Shown: positions 46,468 to 55,945, counted from the first letter of the stretch. The stretch: DNA of 64,000 nt from Pusillimonas sp035515275 (GCF_035515275.1 NZ_DATJBQ010000178.1:23250-87249); one strand, 5' to 3'. Numbers and translations: made by a program. The notes: a model not told the origin generated them from the sequence alone.

Positions 46468-47052
46468 TCAGCCGGCGCCGGTATCGATTTCGTCTCGACG
46501 CCGCTGAGGAAGGTGTAAAAGGGTGTCGGCCAGCGGCCACAAGGCCACAGTGAACAGTGACGACCAGACCCAGGTCCAGCCTGTCCATTCGCCTGCCAGC
46601 CAGGCGTGCACGATGCGCGCTACGGCTTCGGAGGCGACGACTATGGGCAAAATGTGCACGGCCTGAGCCAAAGCACTGAAGTGTAGTAGACGCCTGGACA
46701 GCACAATGGTTCCGTAAGCGGCCAATACGTAAATCAGCGCTTGCTCGCCCATCAGGCCGGCGTCATGCACATCCATAAGCAGGCCGAACACAAACGCGGT
46801 GGTCATGCCGACGCGGCGCGGCTCGTTCAGACACCAGAACAGTATGACCAGCAGCAGTAAATCGGGCGCCGGTTGCCACAACCGCCAGGGCAGCAATGAA
46901 ATGATCCACACCAGCAGAATGGAGCCCCAGATGAACAGCCCCCCTGACGGACGACGAAAGGGGGTGACGTCGATGGGCTCGAGCTTGGTGAGCGAAGACT
47001 TGCCGTGCACGGGCATCCGGCCTGTGGTGTTAATTGGGCGACGCTGAGCCAT
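46468..47052 (-). CDS. mreD: Rod shape-determining protein MreD
   Basis: A 194-residue inner-membrane protein with five or six hydrophobic segments, the smallest partner of MreB and MreC. LLVILFWCLNEPRRVGMTTAFVFGLLMDVHDAG is the recognisable MreD core (key motif GLLMDVHDA). The polar N-terminus of about 35 residues (KSSLTKLEPIDVTPFRRP) precedes the first helix. The gene overlaps the 3' end of mreC by 23 bases. Confidence 0.93.
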   Translation of the reverse strand: MAQRRPINTTGRMPVHGKSSLTKLEPIDVTPFRRPSGGLFIWGSILLVWIISLLPWRLWQPAPDLLLLVILFWCLNEPRRVGMTTAFVFGLLMDVHDAGLMGEQALIYVLAAYGTIVLSRRLLHFSALAQAVHILPIVVASEAVARIVHAWLAGEWTGWTWVWSSLFTVALWPLADTLLHLPQRRRDEIDTGAG

Positions 47053-47914
47053 CAGATTCGTCCTCTGCGTCGTGGTGAGCGGGCTCGACCCTTAGCACCA
47101 GAAAATGCCGGTAGCGCTCTGGGTGCGACAACGGCGTGGCGACGGCCGTTGAAAACCCAGAAGCGTTATCGCGAATGATTTCGTCAACCTTGGCCACCGA
47201 CAGCCCCGCCGGAAACAGCTCACCCACCCCGCTGGTGACCAGGACGTCGCCGGGCTGGATGTCAGTGTCGTTGGTCAGGTAGCGCACTTCGACCTTGCCG
47301 TCGGGGTGTCCACCAAAGGCAATAAGTCGCAAACCATTGCGCAACACCTGCACCGGTATCGACACCTTTTCGTCGTTGAGCAGCGCTGCTTCGGAGGTAA
47401 AAGGGGTGACCCGCACGATCTGGCCCACCACTCCGCCCTCGTCAATGACCGGCATGCCGGGCAAAATGCCGCTGTTGCGGCCCTTATCAAAGACCAGGTG
47501 CCGGGTAAATGCATTGGGCGGCTCGTACAACACCTGAACAGCCACCGATGGCTGCACCACCATGTCGGCCACGCTTAACAAGCGCCGAAGCTGCTGGTTT
47601 TCAGCCGAAAGCTGTGCCGCGTGCGTGGCGATCTGGGCCAGCTCAATGCGCTGACGCTGCAGGGCTTCTTTTTCAGTACGGGCCAATGAGGCTGCGTCGG
47701 TCCAGTCGCTGACGGCGGAAATGGCGTCTCGGGGCACCATGACGGCCCGCTGGAATGGGTATAGAGCCACCGAGATGACCTCGCGTGCTGGATCAAGCGC
47801 GCGCCAGCGGGTGTCGACAATAAGCAGAACCAGAGCCAGGACTACGAAGCAAAACAGCCGAAACTCGGCGGTCGGTCCACGCTTGAATAGCCTGATCGTC
47901 GCTTGTTCTTGCAT
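47030..47914 (-). CDS. mreC: Rod shape-determining protein MreC
   Basis: A 294-residue bitopic protein that links MreB to PBP2 in the periplasm. It has an N-terminal helix (FRLFCFVVLALVLLIVDT), a coiled-coil stretch (SLARTEKEALQRQRIELAQIA, about 90-125) and a C-terminal double beta-barrel with DKGRNSGILPGMPVIDEGGVVGQI and PGDVLVTSGVGELFPAGL. It follows mreB by 49 bases and overlaps mreD. Confidence 0.95.
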   Translation of the reverse strand: MQEQATIRLFKRGPTAEFRLFCFVVLALVLLIVDTRWRALDPAREVISVALYPFQRAVMVPRDAISAVSDWTDAASLARTEKEALQRQRIELAQIATHAAQLSAENQQLRRLLSVADMVVQPSVAVQVLYEPPNAFTRHLVFDKGRNSGILPGMPVIDEGGVVGQIVRVTPFTSEAALLNDEKVSIPVQVLRNGLRLIAFGGHPDGKVEVRYLTNDTDIQPGDVLVTSGVGELFPAGLSVAKVDEIIRDNASGFSTAVATPLSHPERYRHFLVLRVEPAHHDAEDESDGSASPN

Positions 47915-47963
47915 TGTTGACCGCGCTTGCCTTCACATGCCCGGAGGCCCAAGGCCTGCCGCG

Positions 47964-49007
47964 TTAATCGTAAATAAAAACCGTACCCAGCCTTTCGAGG
48001 TGTTCAAGGGCTTCGCCGCAACCGCGAACGACGCAAGTGAGCGGGTCGTCGGCCACCACCACGGGCAACCCGGTTTCTTCTTGGAGAAGACGGTCGAGGT
48101 CGCGCAACAGCGCACCGCCGCCGGTCAGTGCAATACCCTTGTCGGTGATGTCGGCGCCCAGCTCGGGGGGCGTTTGCTCGAGAGCTGTTTTAACGGCCGA
48201 AACGATCTGGTTGAGCGGATCGGTGAGCGATTCGAGGATTTCGTTGGATGAGACGGTGAAACTACGGGGCACGCCTTCGGACAGGTTGCGTCCTTTGACT
48301 TCGATTTCGCGAATTTCGGCGCCCGGAAAGGCCGAGCCGATCTCTTTTTTGATGAGCTCGGCGGTGGGTTCGCCGATGAGCATGCCGTAGTTGCGACGAA
48401 TGTAATTGATGATGGCTTCGTCGAATTTGTCGCCGCCGACACGCACCGAGCCTTTGTACACCATGCCGCCCAAAGAAATAACGGCAACTTCGGTGGTGCC
48501 ACCGCCGATGTCGACCACCATTGAACCGCTGGCGTCAGACACGGCCAGGCCGGCACCGATTGCGGCGGCCATGGGTTCTTCGATAAGGAACACCTGGCTG
48601 GCGCCCGCCCCCAGGGCCGATTCGCGAATGGCGCGGCGTTCGACTTGGGTGGAACCGCAAGGCACGCAGATGATGATGCGCGGACTGGGCGCAAACATGC
48701 TGCGCGGGTGCACCATGCGAATAAACTGTTTGAGCATCTGCTCGGTAACGGTAAAGTCGGCAATGACGCCGTCTTTCATGGGGCGAATGGCTTCGATGTT
48801 GCCCGGCACACGCCCAAGCATCTGCTTGGCTTCGCGGCCTACCGCCTGAATGATTTTTTTGCCGCTGGCGCTTCCATCGTGACGAATGGCCACCACAGAG
48901 GGCTCATCAAGCACAATGCCTTTGCCCCGGACGTAAATAAGCGTGTTGGCGGTACCCAGGTCAACCGCCATATCGCTGGAGAAATAACTACGGAGGAATC
49001 CGAACAT
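47964..49007 (-). CDS. mreB: Rod shape-determining protein MreB (actin homologue)
   Basis: A 347-residue actin-fold ATPase that organises lateral wall synthesis. The N-terminus MFGFLRSYFSSDMAVDLGTANTLI gives the membrane-binding helix and phosphate 1 loop. VDIGGGTTEVAVISLGG is the phosphate 2 loop, EEPMAAAIGAGL the connector and LTGGGALLRDLD the adenosine loop. It is the first gene of a leftward five-gene rod operon. The 158 bases to gatC are AT-rich with TATAAT at 49085-49090, and should hold the divergent promoters. Confidence 0.99.
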   Translation of the reverse strand: MFGFLRSYFSSDMAVDLGTANTLIYVRGKGIVLDEPSVVAIRHDGSASGKKIIQAVGREAKQMLGRVPGNIEAIRPMKDGVIADFTVTEQMLKQFIRMVHPRSMFAPSPRIIICVPCGSTQVERRAIRESALGAGASQVFLIEEPMAAAIGAGLAVSDASGSMVVDIGGGTTEVAVISLGGMVYKGSVRVGGDKFDEAIINYIRRNYGMLIGEPTAELIKKEIGSAFPGAEIREIEVKGRNLSEGVPRSFTVSSNEILESLTDPLNQIVSAVKTALEQTPPELGADITDKGIALTGGGALLRDLDRLLQEETGLPVVVADDPLTCVVRGCGEALEHLERLGTVFIYD

Positions 49008-49165
49008 GTGCAGGAATTATTGTCGAAAAGATTGGAATACAAAGGACAACCGGGCCATTGACGGCTAAGCTTTTAATGATAACTTATAATTTACTCAAAC
49101 CAGCAGTGATTTTGCCCTGCTTACCTTAAATTGCGGGCATTCCCCCAATAACATCCCCCAATCTT

Positions 49166-49471
49166 ATGGCTATTACCGATCAAGACGTTGCACGCATCGC
49201 CAATCTCGCTCGCATTGCCCTTACCCCTCAGGGGGCCGAGCAAACCCGCCACGAACTGAACGGCATTCTGGGCCTGATCGAACAGCTTCAGGCTGTCGAC
49301 ACGCAGGGCGTCGAGCCTATGGCGCATCCGCTTTCGGCCCATCAGGCCATTAGCCTGCGTCTGCGCAAGGACGAGGCCGCACCGGGCAGCGAAACGCAAC
49401 GCGCCGCGCTCATGGCCAACGCTCCTGCCACCGCCCAGGGCCTCTTTCTGGTGCCCACCGTCATCGAGTAA
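49166..49471 (+). CDS. gatC: Asp-tRNA(Asn)/Glu-tRNA(Gln) amidotransferase subunit GatC
   Basis: The 101-residue small subunit that stabilises GatA in the GatCAB complex, which makes Gln-tRNA(Gln) or Asn-tRNA(Asn) from the mischarged forms. MAITDQDVARIANLARIAL, LNGILGLIEQLQAVDTQGVEPMAHPL and LRKDEAAPG are typical. It is the first gene of gatCAB, only 2 bases before gatA. Confidence 0.97.
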   Translation: MAITDQDVARIANLARIALTPQGAEQTRHELNGILGLIEQLQAVDTQGVEPMAHPLSAHQAISLRLRKDEAAPGSETQRAALMANAPATAQGLFLVPTVIE

Positions 49472-49473
49472 CT

Positions 49474-51006
49474 ATGCCCACCATGCCTTTACATTCCGAA
49501 TTCGATTCCATCGAAGCGCTGCGCTCGGCCCTGAAAACCAGAAAGGTCAGTGCGCTTGAGCTGGCCGACAGCGCGCTTGATGCCGTACAGGCGGCCTCGC
49601 ACCTGAACGCCTTCTTGCACGTCGATGCCGAGCTTACCCGCACCCAGGCGCGGGCGGCCGACGCCCTTCTGGCAAGCGGCCAGGCCGGCAGCCTGACCGG
49701 CGTGCCTATCGCCCACAAAGATGTTTTCGTCACGAAAGGCTGGCGCACCACGGCAGCCAGCAAAATGCTGGCTCAGTACACCAGCCCCTTCGATGCCACC
49801 GTGGTTTCCTTGCTTGAACAGGCCGGTGCCGTTTCGGTGGGCAAGCTCAATTGCGACGAATTCGCCATGGGCTCGGGCAACGAAAACTCGGCCTTTGGCC
49901 CGGCCCGCAATCCTTGGGATACCGACGCGGTGCCCGGTGGCTCGTCGGGCGGCTCTGCCGCCGCCGTGGCAGCGGGCCTGGTCATGGCGGCCACAGGTAC
50001 CGACACGGGCGGCTCGGTACGCCAGCCCGCGGCGTTTTGCGGCGTCAGCGGCATCAAGCCCACCTACGGCACCGTGTCGCGCTTTGGCATGGTGGCCTAC
50101 GGCTCCAGCCTCGACCAGGCTGGCCCTTTAGCCCGCCACGCACGCGACCTGCTCGAGCTGCTCGACCCCATCAGCACCTTTGACGAACGCGACGCCACCA
50201 GCTTGCCCGACTGCGACGGCGTGCCCAACCAGCCCGGCCGGGTGCGGGCCGAATTCAACGACGCATTGGCCCAGCAGCAAGCCGCCGGCGCCAAGCCCTT
50301 GCAAGGTCTTCGCATCGGCGTGCCTGCAGAGTTCTTCAACGAAGGGCTGGCACCGGAAGTGGCTCAGGCGGTCGAAGCAGCGCTGCAGGTGTACGAATCA
50401 CTGGGCGCCCGACGAGTGCAAATCTCGTTGCCCCGCACCAAGCTCTCCATACCCGCCTATTACGTCATTGCCCCGGCCGAAGCCTCCAGCAACCTGTCGC
50501 GCTACGACGGCGTGCGTTACGGCCACCGCAGCGACACTTATGGCGACTTGGCCGACATGACCAGCCGCTCGCGCGCCGAAGGCTTCGGCCCCGAAGTGTT
50601 GCGCCGCATACTGGTGGGCACCTACGTGCTGTGCCATGGTTACTACGACGCCTACTACCTGCAGGCTCAGCGCGTTCGCCGCATGATCGCCAACGACTTC
50701 CAGCAGGCCTTTGCCGACCATTGCGACGTCATCATGGGGCCGGTTTCGCCGTCGGTAGCCAAGCGTATCGGCGAAAACCGCGACGACCCCACCGCCGACT
50801 GGCTGGCCGATATCTACACGCTGGGCGTCAGCCTGGCGGGCCTGCCGGCCATGTCCATTCCCTGCGGCTTCAGCTCAGGGGCCAAGCCGCTGCCCATTGG
50901 GCTGCAGCTTATCGGCAACTACTTCCACGAAGGCCGTCTGCTGGCCATTGCCGACAGCTTCCAGCAAGCCACCGACTGGCATCAACGTAAACCGGAACAG
51001 CAATAA
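49474..51006 (+). CDS. gatA: Asp-tRNA(Asn)/Glu-tRNA(Gln) amidotransferase subunit GatA
   Basis: The 510-residue amidase subunit that releases ammonia from glutamine. The amidase-signature triad is visible: Lys in GVPIAHKDVFVTKG, the cis-Ser in GGSSGGSAAAVAAGLV and the nucleophile Ser in TDTGGSVRQPAAFCGVSGIKPTYG. Its C-terminus has LPAMSIPCGF and LPIGLQLIGNYFHE. It shares one base with gatB (TAATG), so the subunits are coupled. Confidence 0.98.
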   Translation: MPTMPLHSEFDSIEALRSALKTRKVSALELADSALDAVQAASHLNAFLHVDAELTRTQARAADALLASGQAGSLTGVPIAHKDVFVTKGWRTTAASKMLAQYTSPFDATVVSLLEQAGAVSVGKLNCDEFAMGSGNENSAFGPARNPWDTDAVPGGSSGGSAAAVAAGLVMAATGTDTGGSVRQPAAFCGVSGIKPTYGTVSRFGMVAYGSSLDQAGPLARHARDLLELLDPISTFDERDATSLPDCDGVPNQPGRVRAEFNDALAQQQAAGAKPLQGLRIGVPAEFFNEGLAPEVAQAVEAALQVYESLGARRVQISLPRTKLSIPAYYVIAPAEASSNLSRYDGVRYGHRSDTYGDLADMTSRSRAEGFGPEVLRRILVGTYVLCHGYYDAYYLQAQRVRRMIANDFQQAFADHCDVIMGPVSPSVAKRIGENRDDPTADWLADIYTLGVSLAGLPAMSIPCGFSSGAKPLPIGLQLIGNYFHEGRLLAIADSFQQATDWHQRKPEQQ

Positions 51007-52460
51007 TGGAATGGGAAATCGTCATCGGGCTGGAAACCCACACCCAGCTCGCTACTGAATCGAAGATTTTTTCGAACAGCAGCACGCGCTTTGGCGCAGC
51101 GCCCAACACGCAGGCCAACGAGGTCGACATGGCCTTGCCCGGCAGCCTGCCCGTGCTCAATCGGGGCGCAGTCGACTGCGCCATACGCTTTGGTCTGGCC
51201 GTGGGCGCCCAGATTGCATCGCAGTCGATCTTTGCCCGCAAAAACTATTTTTATCCCGATCTGCCCAAAAACTACCAGATCAGCCAGTTTGAGCTGCCGG
51301 TGGTGCAAGGCGGCTCGCTGCGCTTTTTTGTCGGCGACCAAGAACACACCGTCAACCTAACACGCGCGCACCTCGAAGAAGACGCCGGTAAATCGCTGCA
51401 CGAAAACTTCACGGGGCCGCACGGCGAGTCGTCGACGGGCATTGACCTGAACAGGGCTGGCACGCCGCTGCTCGAAATCGTCTCTGAGCCCGAAATGCGC
51501 TCGGCCGCCGAAGCCGTAGCCTACGCTCGTACCCTGCATGGGCTGGTGGTGTGGCTGGGCATTTGCGACGGCAATATGCAAGAAGGGTCATTTCGCTGCG
51601 ATGCGAACGTTTCGGTTCGCCCCAAGGGCCAGGCTGAATTCGGCACCCGTTGCGAGATCAAAAACCTTAACTCGTTCAGGTTTCTTGAGCGCGCCATTCA
51701 ATACGAGGCCCGCCGCCAGATCGAGCTTATCGAAGACGGCGGCACGGTACGTCAGGAAACCCGTTTGTATGATGCCGATCGCGACGAAACGCGCAGCATG
51801 CGCAGCAAAGAAGACTCTGACGATTACCGGTATTTTCCCGACCCCGATCTGCCGCCACTGGTCATTACCAACGAGTGGGTTCAACAAGTAAGCAAGGCTC
51901 TGCCCGAACTGCCCGCCGCCAAGCGCCAACGGTTTGAATCCGAGCTGGGCCTGACCAGCTACGACGCGTCTCAGCTCACCATGGATCGCGCCTACGCCGA
52001 TTACTTCGAACAGGCCGCCGCCCAACTTCCCAAGGATCAGGCCAAGCTCGCCGCCAACTGGATACTGGGCGAACTTTCGGCTGCGCTTAACCGCGACGAA
52101 CTGCCCATTGATCAAAGCCGCGTGGCGCCGCCACAACTGGCTGCACTGATTGCTCGCATTATCGACGGCACAGTCTCGAACAAGATCGCGCGCGACGTGT
52201 TCACGGCCATGTGGTCGGGTGAGAACAACGGCGACCCCGACGCCATTATCGAGGCCCGGGGCCTGAAGCAGATTAGCGATTCGGGTGCCATTGGCGCCAT
52301 GATCGACGACGTGCTTGCCGCCAACCCCGCCATTGTCGAGCAATATCGGGCAGGCAAGGACAAGGCCTTCAATTCGCTGGTGGGCCAGATAATGAAGGCA
52401 GCCAAAGGCAAGGCCAACCCGGCGCAAGTGAACCAGTTATTGAAAGAAAAACTGGGTTGA
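51006..52460 (+). CDS. gatB: Asp-tRNA(Asn)/Glu-tRNA(Gln) amidotransferase subunit GatB
   Basis: The 484-residue tRNA-binding and kinase subunit that activates the mischarged Glu or Asp. EIVIGLETHTQLATESKIFS opens the cradle domain. KNYFYPDLPKNYQISQFE, GIDLNRAGTPLLEIVSEPEMR and SFRCDANVSVRPKG are conserved, and a C-terminal YqeY-like tail (SGAIGAMIDDVLAANPAIVEQYRAG) binds tRNA. A hairpin terminator follows. Confidence 0.98.
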   Translation: MEWEIVIGLETHTQLATESKIFSNSSTRFGAAPNTQANEVDMALPGSLPVLNRGAVDCAIRFGLAVGAQIASQSIFARKNYFYPDLPKNYQISQFELPVVQGGSLRFFVGDQEHTVNLTRAHLEEDAGKSLHENFTGPHGESSTGIDLNRAGTPLLEIVSEPEMRSAAEAVAYARTLHGLVVWLGICDGNMQEGSFRCDANVSVRPKGQAEFGTRCEIKNLNSFRFLERAIQYEARRQIELIEDGGTVRQETRLYDADRDETRSMRSKEDSDDYRYFPDPDLPPLVITNEWVQQVSKALPELPAAKRQRFESELGLTSYDASQLTMDRAYADYFEQAAAQLPKDQAKLAANWILGELSAALNRDELPIDQSRVAPPQLAALIARIIDGTVSNKIARDVFTAMWSGENNGDPDAIIEARGLKQISDSGAIGAMIDDVLAANPAIVEQYRAGKDKAFNSLVGQIMKAAKGKANPAQVNQLLKEKLG

Positions 52461-52467
52461 CGGCGCA

Positions 52468-52501
52468 CCGGCCTGGGCCGCTATGCTGCGGCCCAGGCCG
52501 G
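52468..52501. terminator. Hairpin terminator between gatB and pyrE
   Basis: CCGGCCTGGGCCGC (52468-52481) pairs perfectly with 52488-52501 around TATGCT. No long T-run is present; it is placed between convergent genes. Confidence 0.7.
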
Positions 52502-52506
52502 ATTCA

Positions 52507-53181
52507 TCAGCTGACGCCGTATTTGTCGCGGTAAGCCGCTACGGCCTCGCGATGCTCGCCAAATTGAGGGTCGCCTTGCATCAGCGCCATGATGTCGCTG
52601 AGCGAAGCGATGCTGACCACTGGAATGCCGTAGGTGCCGGCCACGTCTTGCACAGCCGAGTGGCTGGAAAGCGCGTCGTCGGCGCCGGCTCGTTCCATGC
52701 GGTCAAGCGCAATAAGCACGGCCGCGGGCTCGGCGCCGGCATGGCGAATGATCTGCACCGACTCGCGCACCGAGGTGCCTGCCGTAATCACGTCATCGAT
52801 AATCACCACACGCCCCTCGAGCGGCGCACCGACCAATACGCCGCCTTCGCCGTGGTCTTTGGCTTCTTTGCGGTTGAATGCAAAGGGCACATTGCGCTCG
52901 GCGGTTGCAGGGTGGTTGGCCAGCGCGACGGCCGTTGCGGTTGCCAGGGGAATACCCTTGTAGGCAGGGCCGAAAAGCATGTCGAACTCTACCCCGGAAT
53001 CAATCAGTGCCTCGGCGTAGAAATTTGCCAGGCGGCCCACGGATGAACCCGAGTTGAACAGCCCTGCATTAAAGAAGTAGGGGCTTACACGCCCCGATTT
53101 GACCTTGAACTGGCCAAAGCGCAATACGCCCTGCTCTAGAGAAAAACGAACGAAGTCGGTGCGGGAATTGGTGTCGGCCAT
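52507..53181 (-). CDS. pyrE: Orotate phosphoribosyltransferase
   Basis: PyrE joins orotate to PRPP to make OMP in pyrimidine synthesis. It has 224 residues. The PRPP motif is VVIIDDVITAGTSVRE, the FGPAYKGIPLATATAVAL loop follows the dimer region, and FNRKEAKDHGEGG is the catalytic flexible loop. The start at 53181 gives MADTNSRTDFVRFSLEQGVL, the usual N-terminus. The 178 bases to the next leftward gene hold no clear feature. Confidence 0.98.
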   Translation of the reverse strand: MADTNSRTDFVRFSLEQGVLRFGQFKVKSGRVSPYFFNAGLFNSGSSVGRLANFYAEALIDSGVEFDMLFGPAYKGIPLATATAVALANHPATAERNVPFAFNRKEAKDHGEGGVLVGAPLEGRVVIIDDVITAGTSVRESVQIIRHAGAEPAAVLIALDRMERAGADDALSSHSAVQDVAGTYGIPVVSIASLSDIMALMQGDPQFGEHREAVAAYRDKYGVS

Positions 53182-53359
53182 GACTCAACTGATAAATACT
53201 TGAAAGCCGTATTATCGAGCATAAACCGCAGGTCATAAAACCGATGGCCCGAAAAGCAGCGATTGCCGGCCAAAAAAAGTTCGATCAGCTAAATTTAACG
53301 CATCCCTGGCCCCTATTCCGGGCCTGCTTTACCGACCCACCAGGCGCGCTCCGCAACAG

Positions 53360-54805
53360 TCAGGCCGCGCGCAGCAAGCGACTGAACATCCGTGTCGCCA
53401 ACAACCCCGGCGGTGTATGGTGCACCGAAGGGTCCAGCATGCGCACCAGCTCGGCCATCAATTCGCGACGATCAGAGGCCTGCACCAGACGCTCTTCCAT
53501 TTTGCGCATCTCTGCCGCAAAGTCGCCCGCAGCGTCAGTGGGCAGGCCCGCATCGATTGCACCGGACGAGGCGGCCGACATACTGCCGATTATGCTTTGC
53601 CCGTGCTTGCCTTCCGACGGGCCAAGGCTGCGAGCCTTCCTGGGCAGGGCATCGCCCCAGATCCAATCGTGAATGACCTGGCGCTCGTAGCCGCTGAAGA
53701 CACCGAACATATCGCCCCCTTGGGAAAGCAGATTCCAGAAACGGCTTTGCTCGGGATTGCAATTTCTTTTGAACCATCCGTGTCGTTCGAGCTCGTTCAA
53801 AAAACGGGGAATATCGTTGACGCAGGACAGCCACTGATTGATCGTACGGCCCGCCACCTTACATCTGTTGGAATGCATGTGCCGCCCATGAACCGCTTTT
53901 TGCGCCATAATGCGCGCCATTTCGGCCTCGAGATCAAAAGAGTCAATGACCTCGACGGTGCCCTTGCCCAACTCGTTCAGCAAATAGCCGCGCCGTATAC
54001 GTTGGTAATAGTTTTTGTCGTCGCCCATGGCCGGCTTTAAACGCGTTACTGCTTCCAGGGCCTTGCGCGCATGGCCGCTACCGGCGTTGTCTACCGTAAC
54101 GTGCACCTGAAAATAGTAATGGTCGATGCCCAGCTCTTTCAGTTCGTGGCTGGTTATTAACAGATGCAGCGGCAACTGTTCATACCCCAGGTTAAAACCG
54201 ATGATCTCGGGCAGATAGTGCGAGGCGCTTCGCGCCAGGCTCAGTTGAATCGCACCCTGCACGTAATGCGCATCATCCAATGCATCCAATTGCTCGCAAT
54301 CGTTAGCCGCCAACAGCCGCCGGTACATCACCACGTGGTTGTCCGCCGGCAGCCCCTCGCCCAGTTCTTCAAGATATATACGGATCAGGCCCCGATAACG
54401 GTCGTCCCACCATTGACTTAAAGCGCCGTAAAGCCAGGCGCCGTCCACCAGCTTGGTCGGCGCCACCCCGCGCAAAAAGTACAAGGCATGCGACCGACTG
54501 GAAAAATAACGTCGGGGCGCACCGGCTTCCCGTTCCTGGAGGTAGTCGAGATACTGGCGTCCCACGATCTCGTGCCGTTGTGCCATCCATTCGATCAGGC
54601 CCGACTCGCACGCGGGGAGATCGCAGGGCAGTTTGCCGGCCTGTTCCAGACACTGCTCGAGGTAGTCGAAAGAGGCTTCCGACCCTTGTTGTGCAGGCGC
54701 CTGATACAGAAGCTCGTAGTGGGCACGTGCCTGGCCGACACCAGAAGGGTGATCTTCGCTCAGGGCCCAGCCCAGGGTTGATTCGCTAGTAGTTCTGTTC
54801 TGCAT
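53360..54805 (-). CDS. Iron-containing redox enzyme family protein (haem-oxygenase-like diiron fold)
   Basis: A 481-residue soluble protein. The centre resembles the haem-oxygenase-like diiron oxidase (HDO) superfamily: EELGEGLPADNHVVMYRRLL (about residues 152-171), then HELKELGIDHYYFQVHVTVDNAGSGH (about 224-249), which supply Glu, His and Asp residues of the kind that bind two irons. The flanking N-terminal 100 residues and C-terminal 150 residues have no motif I recognise. The substrate is unknown; characterised HDOs do N-oxygenation, decarboxylation or C-C cleavage. A methyltransferase gene is divergent, which may hint at shared chemistry. Confidence 0.65.
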   Translation of the reverse strand: MQNRTTSESTLGWALSEDHPSGVGQARAHYELLYQAPAQQGSEASFDYLEQCLEQAGKLPCDLPACESGLIEWMAQRHEIVGRQYLDYLQEREAGAPRRYFSSRSHALYFLRGVAPTKLVDGAWLYGALSQWWDDRYRGLIRIYLEELGEGLPADNHVVMYRRLLAANDCEQLDALDDAHYVQGAIQLSLARSASHYLPEIIGFNLGYEQLPLHLLITSHELKELGIDHYYFQVHVTVDNAGSGHARKALEAVTRLKPAMGDDKNYYQRIRRGYLLNELGKGTVEVIDSFDLEAEMARIMAQKAVHGRHMHSNRCKVAGRTINQWLSCVNDIPRFLNELERHGWFKRNCNPEQSRFWNLLSQGGDMFGVFSGYERQVIHDWIWGDALPRKARSLGPSEGKHGQSIIGSMSAASSGAIDAGLPTDAAGDFAAEMRKMEERLVQASDRRELMAELVRMLDPSVHHTPPGLLATRMFSRLLRAA

Positions 54806-54935
54806 TCGATTTCACCAAGCTCGCCAAATGCCTTTGAATAGCAACCCACATGCCCGGGGCCGACCAAGCGCGGCATTTGCCGCTGCGCTCGGCCCCATGC
54901 TAATTTGGAACCCTTGCCCACCCCCGGGGGTACCC

Positions 54936-55889
54936 ATGCAGGATCAACCCGTTTTCTTGCAACATGCAGACCCGGCGCTAATGCGTTTAGCCGCATTTGC
55001 ACGCCGGCACGACTACTCTTTTACCACCCCCAGCCCCAGCACGCACGCCCGTGTAAACAGCCGCCCCGAAAACCAATGGGCCACCGACATGCGCGGCGTT
55101 CTAGGGTGGAACCGCCCGTTCAAGGCCGATGCAATCTCGCCCGAGCTATACCAGCTGATGCAACAGGCGCTGCTGCCGGTGCGCATCAAAGGCGGCTGGA
55201 AAAGCCGCCTTCGCCTTTCCGCCCTTGATGACCAGCTTTACTGGCACTCGGGCTTTCCCACGTCGGAAACAGATGCGGTATTTTTTGGCCCTGACACCTA
55301 TCGCTTCACTCAGTCCATTCAGCTTTACCTGCAAAGCCGCCGGCAACCCATCCGGCGCGCTTTTGACATAGGCTGCGGTGCCGGAGCCGGCGCGCTGAGC
55401 ATTGCACTGGCAAGGCCTGAGGCCGAAGTATGGGCCGGAGACATCAATGAGGCCGCCTTGCGACTTACAGCGGTGAACGCTCAAATGGCCGGCGCGGGGG
55501 GGCTCCAGCTGTGTCGCAGCAACCTGCTCGATGGCGTGGCAGGCGAATTCGACCTGGTGGTGGCCAACCCGCCTTACCTTAATGACCCGCTGGAACGCAC
55601 CTACAGGCATGGTGGCGGCAGCCACGGGCAGGCCCTGGCGGTGGCCATGCTAACGGCCGCACTGTCGCGCCTGGCCCCAGGGGGAACCCTGCTTCTTTAC
55701 ACCGGGGCGACCATTGTTGACGGCCAGGATACGTTTCTGAAAAGCGCACGTCCGATCCTTGAAAAGGCCACGGCAGATTGGCATTATCGCGAACTGGATC
55801 CGGACGTATTCGGCGAAGAGCTGGATAACCCGGGCTACCGGGACGCCGAACGCATTGCCGCAGTATTGCTGCAGGTCAGCAAGCCTTGA
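54936..55889 (+). CDS. Class I SAM-dependent methyltransferase with NPPY motif
   Basis: A 317-residue protein. The Rossmann methyltransferase core has FDIGCGAGAGALSIALARP (about residues 145-163), AGDINEAALRLTAVNAQ and VVANPPYLND. The NPPY motif is that of enzymes that methylate amide or exocyclic amine nitrogens (PrmC/HemK or N6-adenine types). The first 120 residues would be the substrate domain. I chose ATG 54936 because GGGGGT precedes it. ATG 54828 would add 36 residues of low complexity. It is divergent from the diiron protein gene. Confidence 0.8.
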   Translation: MQDQPVFLQHADPALMRLAAFARRHDYSFTTPSPSTHARVNSRPENQWATDMRGVLGWNRPFKADAISPELYQLMQQALLPVRIKGGWKSRLRLSALDDQLYWHSGFPTSETDAVFFGPDTYRFTQSIQLYLQSRRQPIRRAFDIGCGAGAGALSIALARPEAEVWAGDINEAALRLTAVNAQMAGAGGLQLCRSNLLDGVAGEFDLVVANPPYLNDPLERTYRHGGGSHGQALAVAMLTAALSRLAPGGTLLLYTGATIVDGQDTFLKSARPILEKATADWHYRELDPDVFGEELDNPGYRDAERIAAVLLQVSKP

Positions 55890-55891
55890 AC

Positions 55892-55945
55892 GCCGCGAAG
55901 CCCCCTGAGCAGCGCCGCAGGCTGTTGACGCTTTCGCGGCTTTTC
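55892..55945 (+). terminator. Terminator after the methyltransferase gene
   Basis: GCCGCGAAGC (55892-55901) pairs with GCTTTCGCGGC (55930-55940) with one bulged base, followed by TTTTC. Confidence 0.65.

Noticed and set aside
49058..49090. TTGACG and TATAAT as a gatC promoter
   Set aside because: The spacer is 21 bases, too long for sigma-70. The region is AT-rich and probably holds promoters, but I could not place one.
53182..53359. A small gene between pyrE and the diiron protein gene
   Set aside because: No frame has a start, a ribosome binding site and coding-like composition.
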